DNA of 64,000 nucleotides, from the NCBI RefSeq assembly GCF_028867965.1, contig NZ_JAPQNT010000001.1:372001-436000 (forward strand), given 5' to 3'. This DNA comes from Flavobacterium sp. SUN046. GTDB lineage: Bacteria; Bacteroidota; Bacteroidia; Flavobacteriales; Flavobacteriaceae. Below are positions 25,130-34,058 of this stretch, piece after piece; within the stretch, counting starts at the first letter, position 1, and every line of letters begins with the position of its first letter. The position numbers and the translations under genes were made by a program. The notes beneath the pieces are model-generated. The model was not told where the DNA came from. It made no database searches and saw only the letters and a list, made by a program, of their open reading frames with translations.

Positions 25130-25165
25130 AGGCGTTACCTTGTTCTTGGGGTAACGCCTTTTTTT
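25130..25165 (+). terminator. Rho-independent terminator
   Basis: Perfect 10-bp stem AGGCGTTACC/GGTAACGCCT, 10-base loop, then a T run. It ends the two-gene unit with the haemoglobin-like lipoprotein. Confidence 0.9.
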
Positions 25166-25172
25166 ATGCTTA

Positions 25173-26120
25173 TTATTTTTTCTTTTTCAAATTTTCTAGC
25201 ATTTCAACAGTCATATTTTCAAGGTTAAAATCATTACTCCAACCCCAATCTTCTCTTGCATTAGTATCATCTATAGAAGCCGGCCAACTATCAGCAATCT
25301 TCTGACGAAAATCGGGATTGTAATCTATGCTAAAATTAGGATAATGTTTTTTAATTTCTGATGCAATTTCTTTAGGCGAAAAACTCATCGCCGATAAATT
25401 ATACGACGAACGTATTTTAACTGAATCAACATCAGCTTGCATAATTTTAATTGTAGCTTTTATTGCATCGTCCATATACATCATTGGCAACTCTGTGTTT
25501 TCTGCAAGAAATGAAGTGTATTTTCCTTCTTCAATTGCTTTGTGATAAATATCTACAGCATAATCAGTTGTGCCGCCACCAGGCTCGGTTGTCCAACTAA
25601 TTAATCCAGGATAACGAATGCTTCGCACGTCAACACCATATTGATGATGGTAATATTCACACCAGCGTTCGCCTGTTTGTTTAGAAATTCCGTAAACGGT
25701 TGTTGGTTCCATTATGGTATATTGTGGTGTATTATGTCTAGGCGTTGTTGGTCCGAAAACGGCAATACTTGAAGGCCAAAATACTTTTTTTATTTTTCCA
25801 GCTTTCGCCAAATTTAAAACATGAAATAGCGAGTTCATATTCAAATCCCACGCAAATGCTGGATTCTTTTCAGCTGTAGCCGATAATAAAGCTGCCATTA
25901 AATAAACATCTGTAATTTGATACTGCTCAATTAAATGTTCTATTTGATTATAATCTAGAGCGTTTACAACTTCAAATATTCCGTTGTTAACGATGTCATT
26001 GTTTAGTTTTCTTATGTCGGATGCAATTACGTTGTCGTTCCCATAAACTGCACGTAATTTTGTAGTAAGTTCGGTGCCAATTTGTCCGCAAGCACCAATG
26101 ATTAATATTTTAGTTGTCAT
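25173..26120 (-). CDS. L-threonine 3-dehydrogenase, SDR type
   Basis: The 315-residue extended short-chain dehydrogenase has an N-terminal NAD site IIGACGQIGTEL and the catalytic YGISK (Tyr/Lys) near residue 143. SIRYPGLISW and a C-terminal DDTNAREDWGW are typical of the epimerase-like threonine dehydrogenases known from Flavobacterium and related bacteria. It would oxidise L-threonine to 2-amino-3-oxobutyrate in threonine breakdown. A sugar epimerase is the alternative, but the substrate-loop pattern favours threonine. Its promoter element TATCTTTG lies 19 bp upstream. Confidence 0.85.
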   Translation of the reverse strand: MTTKILIIGACGQIGTELTTKLRAVYGNDNVIASDIRKLNNDIVNNGIFEVVNALDYNQIEHLIEQYQITDVYLMAALLSATAEKNPAFAWDLNMNSLFHVLNLAKAGKIKKVFWPSSIAVFGPTTPRHNTPQYTIMEPTTVYGISKQTGERWCEYYHHQYGVDVRSIRYPGLISWTTEPGGGTTDYAVDIYHKAIEEGKYTSFLAENTELPMMYMDDAIKATIKIMQADVDSVKIRSSYNLSAMSFSPKEIASEIKKHYPNFSIDYNPDFRQKIADSWPASIDDTNAREDWGWSNDFNLENMTVEMLENLKKKK

Positions 26121-26139
26121 AGTTTGTTTGTTTGTGTTA

Positions 26140-26147
26140 CAAAGATA
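26140..26147 (-). promoter_or_regulatory. -7 element TATCTTTG of the threonine dehydrogenase gene
   Basis: Minus-strand TANNTTTG match, 19 bp before the ATG at 26120. Confidence 0.4.
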
Positions 26148-26290
26148 ACGTTTTCGGCAGAAAAGAGTTCAACATTCAATATCCGTTGTTCAAAATTCTT
26201 TGTTTCGAAATGTTAATTAACAAATTATAAAGATTAAAACAATCACTAAACATTTATAAAACCTTTCACAAAATCTCTAAAACAAAACTC

Positions 26291-26306
26291 TACTTTTGTA
26301 CTTTTG
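26291..26306 (+). promoter_or_regulatory. Tandem -7 elements TACTTTTGTACTTTTG
   Basis: Two back-to-back TANNTTTG matches end 22 bp before the start at 26329. Only one need be used. Confidence 0.4.
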
Positions 26307-26328
26307 TAATTCTTTAGTAAAACCCACA

Positions 26329-26907
26329 ATGAAATTAAAATCAATTTATTTAGTTCTTTTTTCAATAGTTTTATTTTCTTGTAAAAACGACAACCAATTA
26401 CTTCTTCTTGAACAGAAAAAAGAAGCGCAAAAAAAAGAAGCAATTTTCGACAATATAAATCGTGGATGGACTTTTTCTATCACGCCAGTTGAGCCTACAA
26501 CCCAATCCAAGATAAACGGTTGGATGGAATGGCGTAACTTTTTAACAGAAATTAATCAGAAACCTAAAAGTAGTATTGGTGCTTTTCAAAAGAAAGCTTC
26601 GGTTTTATCTAAAAAAGTTGCTGATTTAAATAATGGAATTCCCGGTGAATTTAATAAACCACAAATAAAAGCTCGAATTGCAGTACTAAACACCAAAGTA
26701 AGAAGTTTGGATTTATTTATTCATTTAAATCAAATTCCATCTTCCAAAGTGGTGAAATTAATAGGCGAAATTAATACCGAAATTGACTATTTTCAATTAC
26801 AAATGGAGCAAATTGTAACTAAAAGTAAGATTCCTATGGAAGAAGGCGAATCGGATATTATTAAAATGAAAGATACAGCCAGAGCAATTCCTGACGAATT
26901 GAAATAA
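26329..26907 (+). CDS. Hypothetical lipoprotein upstream of mfd
   Basis: The 192-residue protein has a lipoprotein signal (MKLKSIYLVLFSIVLFSC) and a charged helical N-terminal stretch rich in Lys/Gln/Glu. The rest is alpha-helical with no recognised domain. I set the start at 26329, since the longer frame from 26296 reads through the promoter elements. It ends 11 bp before mfd and may be cotranscribed with it. The function is unknown. Confidence 0.7.
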   Translation: MKLKSIYLVLFSIVLFSCKNDNQLLLLEQKKEAQKKEAIFDNINRGWTFSITPVEPTTQSKINGWMEWRNFLTEINQKPKSSIGAFQKKASVLSKKVADLNNGIPGEFNKPQIKARIAVLNTKVRSLDLFIHLNQIPSSKVVKLIGEINTEIDYFQLQMEQIVTKSKIPMEEGESDIIKMKDTARAIPDELK

Positions 26908-26918
26908 AAACCAAAGAA

Positions 26919-29900
26919 TTGAGTAAAAATACCATCACTTCTACTTATCAAAAATCGGCTAAGGTTCAACTTTTAGCCAACGCTTTAGAACAACGCGACA
27001 CCAAAATCAACGCCAAAGGATTACTGGGTTCGGCATTGTCTTTTGTCATTCAAGCTGCTTTTGAAAAATCGGAATTGCCTTTTCTATTGTTGTTCAGTGA
27101 CAAGGAAGAAGCTGCCTATTACTTGAACGATTTAGAGCAATTAATCAATGGTGAAGATGTGCTTTTTTATCCAGGTTCGTACCGTCGTCCGTACCAAATT
27201 GAAGATACCGATAACGCTAATATTCTATTAAGAGCCGAAGTTTTAAACCGAATTAATTCAAGAAAAAAACCAGCGATTATTGTTTCTTATGCGGAAGCAA
27301 TTTTTGAAAAAGTCGTAACCAAAAAAGAACTTGAAAAGAACACTTTAAAGATTTCTGTAAATGATAAAATTGCAATTGATTTCATTAACGAAGTTCTATT
27401 TGAGTACAATTTTAAACGAGTTGATTTTGTTACAGAACCAGGCGAATTCTCTGTTCGTGGCGGAATTGTAGATGTATTTTCGTTTTCAAATGATAATCCG
27501 TATCGAATAGAGTTTTTTGGAAACGAAGTCGATTCTATCAGAAGTTTTGATGTTGAAACCCAACTTTCGATCGAAAAACTGAAGAAAATTTCGATAATTC
27601 CGAATGTAGAAAATAAGTTTTTTGAAGAAAATCGAGAGAGTTTTCTAGATTATATCAACGAAAAAACAGTGCTTTTTATCCAGAATACCGATCTACTCGG
27701 ACAACAATTGGATAAATTATTTGATAAAGCATCGGAAGCATTTTCTAAATTAGAAGCAACCGTAAAACATGTTTCACCCGAAAATTTATTTGTTAATCAA
27801 AACCAATTTTTGAAGAAAGCCATTTACTTTTCGGCAATAGAATTGAGCAATGCACCAACTTTTGCAATTGATAAAACCATAGAATTTCACATTCAACCGC
27901 AACCTTCTTTCAACAAACAATTTGATTTGTTGTTAAATAATTTAAACGAAAATCACTTCAACGGAATCAAAAATTATTTATTCTGTTCCAATGAAAATCA
28001 GGCGAGTCGTTTTAAAGACATTTTTGAAGATATCGACGAAGACAATTCTGAAACTATTTCAAAAAAATATAAAACCGTAGTTCTTCCATTATATCTAGGA
28101 TTTATTGACGAAGAAAACCAAATTGCGTATTACACTGATCATCAAATTTTTGAACGTTACCATAAATTCAACATCAAAAATGGCTATTCTAAAAAGCAAA
28201 CTATTACGCTAAAAGAACTGAATTCGCTAGTTGTTGGCGATTATGTAACGCACATCGATCACGGAATTGGAAAATTTGGTGGTTTGCAAAAAATTCAAGT
28301 CGAAGGCAAAACACAAGAAGCAATAAAATTAGCTTATGCCGATAATGATATTGTGTATGTGAGCATTCATTCGCTCTACAAAATTTCAAAATACAACGGA
28401 AAAGACGGAGCGCCACCAAAAATTTACAAACTTGGTTCAGGTGCATGGAAAGCGTTGAAACAAAAAACCAAAGCGCGTGTAAAACACATTGCTTTCAATT
28501 TGATTCAATTGTATGCTAAACGTCGATTGGAAAAAGGATTTGCTTGTGCACCAGATAGTTATTTACAAAAAGAACTAGAAAGTTCGTTTATTTATGAAGA
28601 TACGCCTGACCAAATAACCTCAACTCAAGACGTGAAAGCCGATATGGAATTGGATCGTCCGATGGATAGATTGGTTTGTGGCGACGTTGGATTTGGTAAA
28701 ACAGAAGTTGCAATTCGTGCCGCATTTAAAGCTGTCGATAACGGAAAGCAAGTTGCCGTTTTGGTTCCAACAACAATTTTGGCGTACCAACATTATCGAA
28801 CATTTTCTGAACGATTGAAAGACATGCCGGTAACGATAAATTATTTGAACCGCTTTAGAACTGCCAAAGAAAAAGCCCAAACCATCAAAGAATTAGGCGA
28901 AGGAAAAGTTGATATTATTATTGGAACGCATCAATTGGTTAATAAAGATGTAAAGTTTAAAGATTTAGGTTTGTTGATTGTTGATGAAGAACAAAAATTT
29001 GGTGTTAACGTAAAAGACAAATTGAAAACCATTGCTGCCAATGTTGATACTTTAACTTTAACGGCAACTCCAATTCCGAGAACGTTGCAGTTTTCATTGA
29101 TGGCGGCTAGAGATTTATCAGTAATTACGACGGCTCCGCCTAATAGATATCCGATTGAAACCAATGTTGTTCGATTTAATGAAGAGTTAATTCGCGATGC
29201 TGTTTCCTATGAAATTCAAAGAAACGGTCAAGTTTTTTTCATCAATAATCGAATTGAAAACATCAAAGAAGTTGCTGGAATGATTCAAAGATTGGTTCCA
29301 GATGCACGAGTTGGAATTGGTCACGGACAATTGGACGGAAAAAAACTAGAAGAATTGATGTTGGCTTTTATGAATGGTGAATTCGATGTTTTGGTAGCAA
29401 CTACAATCATTGAAAGCGGTTTGGATGTACCGAATGCGAATACCATTTTCATCAATAATGCTAACAATTTTGGATTGTCCGATTTGCATCAAATGCGTGG
29501 TCGCGTTGGTAGAAGCAATAAAAAAGCGTTTTGTTATTTCATTACGCCACCTTATTCTATGATGAGTAGTGATGCGCAAAAACGTATCAATGCACTGGAG
29601 CAATTTAGTGAGTTGGGAAGCGGTTTCAATATTGCTATGAAAGATTTAGAAATTCGTGGCGCTGGAGATTTATTAGGTGGCGAACAAAGTGGTTTTATCA
29701 ACGAAATTGGATTTGATACGTATCAAAAAATCATGAACGAAGCCATTGAAGAATTGAAAGAAAACGAATTCAAAGAATTATATCCAGCTGAAAACGATAT
29801 TGAAACTAAAGAATATGTCAAAGATTTACAAATTGACACCGATTTCGAATTGTTATTTCCAGATGAATACATCAATAGCATTACTGAACGATTGAATTTG

Positions 29901-30275
29901 TACAACGAATTGAGTTTGATTAAAAACGAAGAAGCGCTGCAATTATTCGAACAGAAGTTGATTGATAGATTTGGAGCGTTGCCCAAAGAAGCTTTGGCTT
30001 TACTAAATAGCATCCGAATAAAATGGAAAGCTACGACAATCGGAATTGAAAAATTAATCATGAAACAAGGCAAAATGATTGGTTATTTTGTTGGTGATCA
30101 ACAAAGTGATTTTTACCAATCAAATCGTTTTATAAAAATGCTACAATTTGTGCAACAAAACAGCACTCTTTGTAAAATGAAGGAAAAAGAAACTAAAAAC
30201 GGACTGCGTTTGTTATTGACTTTTGAGAATGTTAAGAGCGTTAATAAGGCTTTGGAGTTGATTAATCGAATATAA
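26919..30275 (+). CDS. mfd: Transcription-repair coupling factor Mfd
   Basis: This 1118-residue SF2 translocase releases stalled RNA polymerase and recruits UvrA. Visible are the N-terminal UvrB-like module (YPGSYRRPYQIED), the RNA polymerase-interacting CarD-like domain (VVGDYVTHIDHGIGKFGGL near residue 437), Walker A in CGDVGFGKTEVAIRAAF, DEEQKFG, TATPIPRTL and HQMRGRVGRSNKKAFCY. The C-terminal TRCF domain closes the protein. No ATG precedes the conserved N-terminus, so translation appears to begin at TTG (26919). The length is normal. Confidence 0.96.
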   Translation: MSKNTITSTYQKSAKVQLLANALEQRDTKINAKGLLGSALSFVIQAAFEKSELPFLLLFSDKEEAAYYLNDLEQLINGEDVLFYPGSYRRPYQIEDTDNANILLRAEVLNRINSRKKPAIIVSYAEAIFEKVVTKKELEKNTLKISVNDKIAIDFINEVLFEYNFKRVDFVTEPGEFSVRGGIVDVFSFSNDNPYRIEFFGNEVDSIRSFDVETQLSIEKLKKISIIPNVENKFFEENRESFLDYINEKTVLFIQNTDLLGQQLDKLFDKASEAFSKLEATVKHVSPENLFVNQNQFLKKAIYFSAIELSNAPTFAIDKTIEFHIQPQPSFNKQFDLLLNNLNENHFNGIKNYLFCSNENQASRFKDIFEDIDEDNSETISKKYKTVVLPLYLGFIDEENQIAYYTDHQIFERYHKFNIKNGYSKKQTITLKELNSLVVGDYVTHIDHGIGKFGGLQKIQVEGKTQEAIKLAYADNDIVYVSIHSLYKISKYNGKDGAPPKIYKLGSGAWKALKQKTKARVKHIAFNLIQLYAKRRLEKGFACAPDSYLQKELESSFIYEDTPDQITSTQDVKADMELDRPMDRLVCGDVGFGKTEVAIRAAFKAVDNGKQVAVLVPTTILAYQHYRTFSERLKDMPVTINYLNRFRTAKEKAQTIKELGEGKVDIIIGTHQLVNKDVKFKDLGLLIVDEEQKFGVNVKDKLKTIAANVDTLTLTATPIPRTLQFSLMAARDLSVITTAPPNRYPIETNVVRFNEELIRDAVSYEIQRNGQVFFINNRIENIKEVAGMIQRLVPDARVGIGHGQLDGKKLEELMLAFMNGEFDVLVATTIIESGLDVPNANTIFINNANNFGLSDLHQMRGRVGRSNKKAFCYFITPPYSMMSSDAQKRINALEQFSELGSGFNIAMKDLEIRGAGDLLGGEQSGFINEIGFDTYQKIMNEAIEELKENEFKELYPAENDIETKEYVKDLQIDTDFELLFPDEYINSITERLNLYNELSLIKNEEALQLFEQKLIDRFGALPKEALALLNSIRIKWKATTIGIEKLIMKQGKMIGYFVGDQQSDFYQSNRFIKMLQFVQQNSTLCKMKEKETKNGLRLLLTFENVKSVNKALELINRI

Positions 30276-30312
30276 AAATAAAAACCATCCGATTAAAGAT
30301 AGTTTTTATTTT
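30275..30312. terminator. Bidirectional terminator between mfd and the reprolysin gene
   Basis: 11-bp stem AAAATAAAAAC/GTTTTTATTTT, beginning in the mfd stop codon and ending 16 bp before the convergent gene's stop. Confidence 0.7.
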
Positions 30313-30327
30313 ATAAAAAAGCAAAAT

Positions 30328-32526
30328 CTACTTTCTAACAACTTTAAAGTTAGCTTCTTTATCACCTTCAAATTTCAATTTAAAGAAATAAGTTCCAACA
30401 GCAAATGACGAAATATCTACATTTGTATTGAGCGAATTAGTTTGATTTTCATATAATAATTGTCCTGTAACACTATAAACCAGAACTTGACTAATTGGTG
30501 TTTTAGAATTTATAGTAACTTTACCGTTAGTCGGATTTGGAAAATAACTAAAATCAAGATAACCATTGTAATTGTTTACACTTAAATTAGGCGTGCAAGA
30601 TATGTTAGCAATAAAGCCAGCATCTACAACACCTTGATCTGAATAGAATTTTACTGTTAACGAACCATCAGCAGCAGACGATGTAAATGTTCCTGGATTG
30701 GTAGTTCCAGTAAAACCTAAACCTGGGCTAAGTTGTGGCGCAGCAGTTGTATTTCCGTCATAAATATTAAGATAATCATAATCGACTTCTAAGGCAAAAT
30801 CAGTAAAAGTCAAAACAATATTATTATTAGCTACATTGGGAATTATTGTTCTTACAACGGTTTCCATATTAGTATAATCACCTGATATTCCACCTGTATC
30901 GGTATATTGTATTCCGTTACAAAAATCAGCTGCAGTAACAAAAATTAATTGTCTTCCATTGGATGTTAAACCTGCTGAACAACTCGGACTAACTTCAACT
31001 ACATAATACGTATTAGGACTTAAACCCGATACTGAGTAATTATTTGTAGTAACATTTATCCAACTTCCTGCGGTTCCGCCAAATGGATATACTCTAACTT
31101 TCCAAGCCGTAAAGGTTCCTGAATCAACCCAAGTTACAACTGCATCGGTACTTGTAACAGTATTAATTTCAATAGAAGAAACCGTATTAATGCAGGTATT
31201 AATGCAATCTGTACTTAAACACGGACCACCATTTACGGCCGCAAGAACTCTGTTTTTAGGCTGAGTTCCAAATCCGTTACTAAATTTAATCCCAACACCA
31301 CTTACTAAATGACAATAACTCATTATAGTACCTTTTTGCGTTGATGACGGAATTGTTAATGGGTTAGTTCTACACGAATAACCCTCGGCAGAAGCGCCTT
31401 GAGCTGATGATGCACAATTATCAATTGCGGTATTATTGTTGTTCCAAACACAAGCATGTGTGTGTGGTGAACCTAATAAATGTCCGAATTCATGCGTAAT
31501 AACTTCAATTGTCCAAGAATAAGTTGGAACGGTACTATACGAAAAATTTACATCGGCGTAGCTAAAATTATCTTGAGAACAAAGTCCGTTAATTCCAACC
31601 GCAACGCCACCAAGTCCGCCTGGATCAATGCCTACTAATTGACCAACATCACCATCAAATACTGGTCTAACTTCATTAAACTTATACAAATACGCTGTAG
31701 ATGAAGTTCCGATTCCTTCATAAGGATCTTGGGTTGTCCAAATGAACATCGATTTTAAAGATACCGTTATTGCGTCATTATTGTACAACGTTTGAACATT
31801 ATTAAAAACCGAAGTCATCCAATTGGTTGTAGTTGTGGTGCTATTAGAATTGGATTGAAAAAGATTGTAATCAATTTCAAAATACATAGTTACACATCGT
31901 GTGCTTGCTATATCTCTATTAGCATTTGTAGTTTCTTTATTGCGAATTGTTTCATCATCTTTAAACGAACATTCATAACCATTTTGAATTTTCAAATTAG
32001 AATCTGCATAAATAATATAATCTGTAGTATTGTTAATTTTATCTAACTTACCAATTATTAAATTAGATAATTCATCGTTGGATACCATTCCGTTTAATTC
32101 ATTTTCAAAGAAATTAAAACAGGCTACCGAAGTATAATCTCCATTTACAATTCCTCTGTAATACACACCTTTGTTATAACTAATGTTTTTCTGTTTGTCG
32201 GTATCTACATGAAAATCTTCTGAAAACAAATCTACTTTGTATAAATCAAGAGTAACTATTTTTCCGTTGTAAGGAAAATTAATTTCAATATTTTGATATT
32301 TATTGGCAACAATATCATTTACAACTTTTTTATCAATTGTAGCATTAGTAGCATTTTCAACTATTTTATTTATACTAATGTCGTTATTTGCTACTAATTT
32401 TAAAACAGAAAATGGTTTGAAAAATGTACGTTGAGTTTCTAATTCTTGAATCTTTTTTGCAACTTCATGTTGAGCAAACAAGAAAACAAAACTAAACAAT
32501 GAGGCTATTGTAAAGATTTTTTTCAT
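30328..32526 (-). CDS. Secreted reprolysin-like metalloprotease with FN3, CUB and T9SS domains
   Basis: The 732-residue protein has a signal peptide (ending LFAQ), a propeptide (about 20-200), and an M12B-type zinc protease domain. The domain has the extended zinc motif HEFGHLLGSPH near residue 350, followed by a cysteine-rich section and the Met-turn IMSYCH. An FN3 domain follows (about 450-535), then a CUB domain (about 540-645, DYDYLNIYDGNTT) and a C-terminal type A sorting domain (FSYFPNPTNGKVTI ending FKVVRK). It is therefore a T9SS cargo that degrades extracellular proteins. Confidence 0.92.
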   Translation of the reverse strand: MKKIFTIASLFSFVFLFAQHEVAKKIQELETQRTFFKPFSVLKLVANNDISINKIVENATNATIDKKVVNDIVANKYQNIEINFPYNGKIVTLDLYKVDLFSEDFHVDTDKQKNISYNKGVYYRGIVNGDYTSVACFNFFENELNGMVSNDELSNLIIGKLDKINNTTDYIIYADSNLKIQNGYECSFKDDETIRNKETTNANRDIASTRCVTMYFEIDYNLFQSNSNSTTTTTNWMTSVFNNVQTLYNNDAITVSLKSMFIWTTQDPYEGIGTSSTAYLYKFNEVRPVFDGDVGQLVGIDPGGLGGVAVGINGLCSQDNFSYADVNFSYSTVPTYSWTIEVITHEFGHLLGSPHTHACVWNNNNTAIDNCASSAQGASAEGYSCRTNPLTIPSSTQKGTIMSYCHLVSGVGIKFSNGFGTQPKNRVLAAVNGGPCLSTDCINTCINTVSSIEINTVTSTDAVVTWVDSGTFTAWKVRVYPFGGTAGSWINVTTNNYSVSGLSPNTYYVVEVSPSCSAGLTSNGRQLIFVTAADFCNGIQYTDTGGISGDYTNMETVVRTIIPNVANNNIVLTFTDFALEVDYDYLNIYDGNTTAAPQLSPGLGFTGTTNPGTFTSSAADGSLTVKFYSDQGVVDAGFIANISCTPNLSVNNYNGYLDFSYFPNPTNGKVTINSKTPISQVLVYSVTGQLLYENQTNSLNTNVDISSFAVGTYFFKLKFEGDKEANFKVVRK

Positions 32527-32600
32527 AATTGTATTTATAAATTCTGTGTAAAGTTACTAAAAATCAAATTAGTACTCCTACTATATAAAGTATTTGACTG

Positions 32601-32960
32601 TTAAAAATAGTAAAAAGCTTCTTCAATATGATCCATTTTAAATTCTTTTCCTTCTTTGTAGATAGCGATGATATCAAATCGAACTTCAAGATCTAAATCA
32701 TTGGAAATCACATATTCATTTACGGCTTTCACTAAAAGTTGGATTTTACTGGATTTTACAAAATCTTGTGGCAAACCAAATTCTATTGACGAACGAGTTT
32801 TTACTTCTACAATGGCTAAAGTGTTTTCTTTTTGAGCAATAATATCGATTTCGGCTTTTTGGAAAGCCCAATTGGTTTCGAGAATTTCATAACCGTTTTG
32901 TTGCAGAAATTCTACAGCCAATTCTTCACCAAGTTTTCCTAAATCGTTGTGTTCTGCCAT
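32601..32960 (-). CDS. YraN family protein (UPF0102)
   Basis: The 119-residue protein has a PD-(D/E)XK nuclease-like fold. GKLGEELAVEFL near the N-terminus, the active-site-like AEIDIIA and VEVKTRSS give the D...E-x-K arrangement. The family is nearly universal, sometimes linked to recombination or repair, with no settled function. It stands alone, 44 bp from the stop of the LD-carboxypeptidase gene upstream. Confidence 0.92.
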   Translation of the reverse strand: MAEHNDLGKLGEELAVEFLQQNGYEILETNWAFQKAEIDIIAQKENTLAIVEVKTRSSIEFGLPQDFVKSSKIQLLVKAVNEYVISNDLDLEVRFDIIAIYKEGKEFKMDHIEEAFYYF

Positions 32961-33004
32961 GTCATTGCATGAAACGAAGATATATCGTCTGCTTAATTAT
33001 TGCT

Positions 33005-33967
33005 TTATTCAAAAACCACTTTGCTTTCTAAATCATTTACGTCTAAAGAAACTTGCTTTCCAAGAATCAAAGCATGATTATCTGCCATGTGACCAGCCGG
33101 AAAATTATAAATTATTGGAATGTTATATTTCTTGGTAACATCATCAATTATTTCTAGTACATTTTTGCCCCACGGAATTTCATTATCGTGCATTTTAGTC
33201 ATGCCACCAACGATGATTCCTTTTAAACTTTCAAGGCAACCGTTGCGTTTTAAGTTCATCAGCATTCTATCAATATGGTATAAATATTCGTCTAAATCCT
33301 CTATAAATAGAATTTTATCGTGACAATCAATTGCCGATGACGAACCTAACAAACTGTATAAAATTGATAGATTTCCTCCAACCAATTCGCCTTTTGCCTT
33401 TCCATAGCGATTCATTTGATCGCATGGAACTGTGTATTCTAAATGTTCTCCAAACAATGATTTCCGCAAACTTTCTTTGGCTTCTTCGGTTGCTTTAGAA
33501 CTCACTGGCATTATTCCGTGAATAGATGCGTATCCCATTGTATTCAAATGACTGTGCAAAACCGTTACATCGCTAAAACCTATAATCCATTTGGGAGATT
33601 GTTTGAATTTTGTAAAATCTAATAAGTCAATCATTCGCACTGTTCCGTAACCACCACGAACACACCAAATTGCTTTGATATTTGGATTGTCAAGTTGCTT
33701 TTGAAAATCGGCTGCGCGTTGTTCATCTGTACCGGCAAGCTGGTTGTTATCTAAACCTATTGTTGAACCAATAACCACTTCCAATCCCCAATTCTTTAAC
33801 CAGGAGATGGCTGGTTTTAAATTATCATCGATGTTTTTACGTGCCGTTGCAACTATTGCGATTGTGTCGCCTTTTTTTAAATAAGGAGGAATTATCATCT
33901 TTTTTTGAGCTTGAATTGTTGGGATAAATAGCATAAATAATACTATCAATAAATATTGTTTTTTCAT
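33005..33967 (-). CDS. LD-carboxypeptidase (peptidase S66)
   Basis: The 320-residue exported enzyme trims tetrapeptides to tripeptides in murein recycling. It has a signal peptide (ending IQAQ), the nucleophile-elbow GFSDVTVLH with the catalytic serine, FIEDLDE with the catalytic glutamate, and the histidine in PAGHMADNH. The length is typical. A periplasmic location follows from the signal peptide, whereas LdcA of E. coli is cytoplasmic. TATATTTG lies 23 bp upstream. Confidence 0.93.
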   Translation of the reverse strand: MKKQYLLIVLFMLFIPTIQAQKKMIIPPYLKKGDTIAIVATARKNIDDNLKPAISWLKNWGLEVVIGSTIGLDNNQLAGTDEQRAADFQKQLDNPNIKAIWCVRGGYGTVRMIDLLDFTKFKQSPKWIIGFSDVTVLHSHLNTMGYASIHGIMPVSSKATEEAKESLRKSLFGEHLEYTVPCDQMNRYGKAKGELVGGNLSILYSLLGSSSAIDCHDKILFIEDLDEYLYHIDRMLMNLKRNGCLESLKGIIVGGMTKMHDNEIPWGKNVLEIIDDVTKKYNIPIIYNFPAGHMADNHALILGKQVSLDVNDLESKVVFE

Positions 33968-33990
33968 TTTTGATTTTGAAAACTATGTTA

Positions 33991-33998
33991 CAAATATA
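33991..33998 (-). promoter_or_regulatory. -7 element TATATTTG of the LD-carboxypeptidase gene
   Basis: Minus-strand TANNTTTG match, 23 bp before the start at 33967. Confidence 0.4.
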
Positions 33999-34027
33999 TA
34001 AATTAAGTTCAATTGAAATCTATTGCT

Positions 34028-34035
34028 TATTTTTG
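34028..34035 (+). promoter_or_regulatory. -7 element TATTTTTG of metG
   Basis: TANNTTTG match, 23 bp before the metG ATG at 34059, in the divergent gap shared with the LD-carboxypeptidase gene. Confidence 0.4.
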
Positions 34036-34058
34036 CAACTTATATACCGAATTTTATC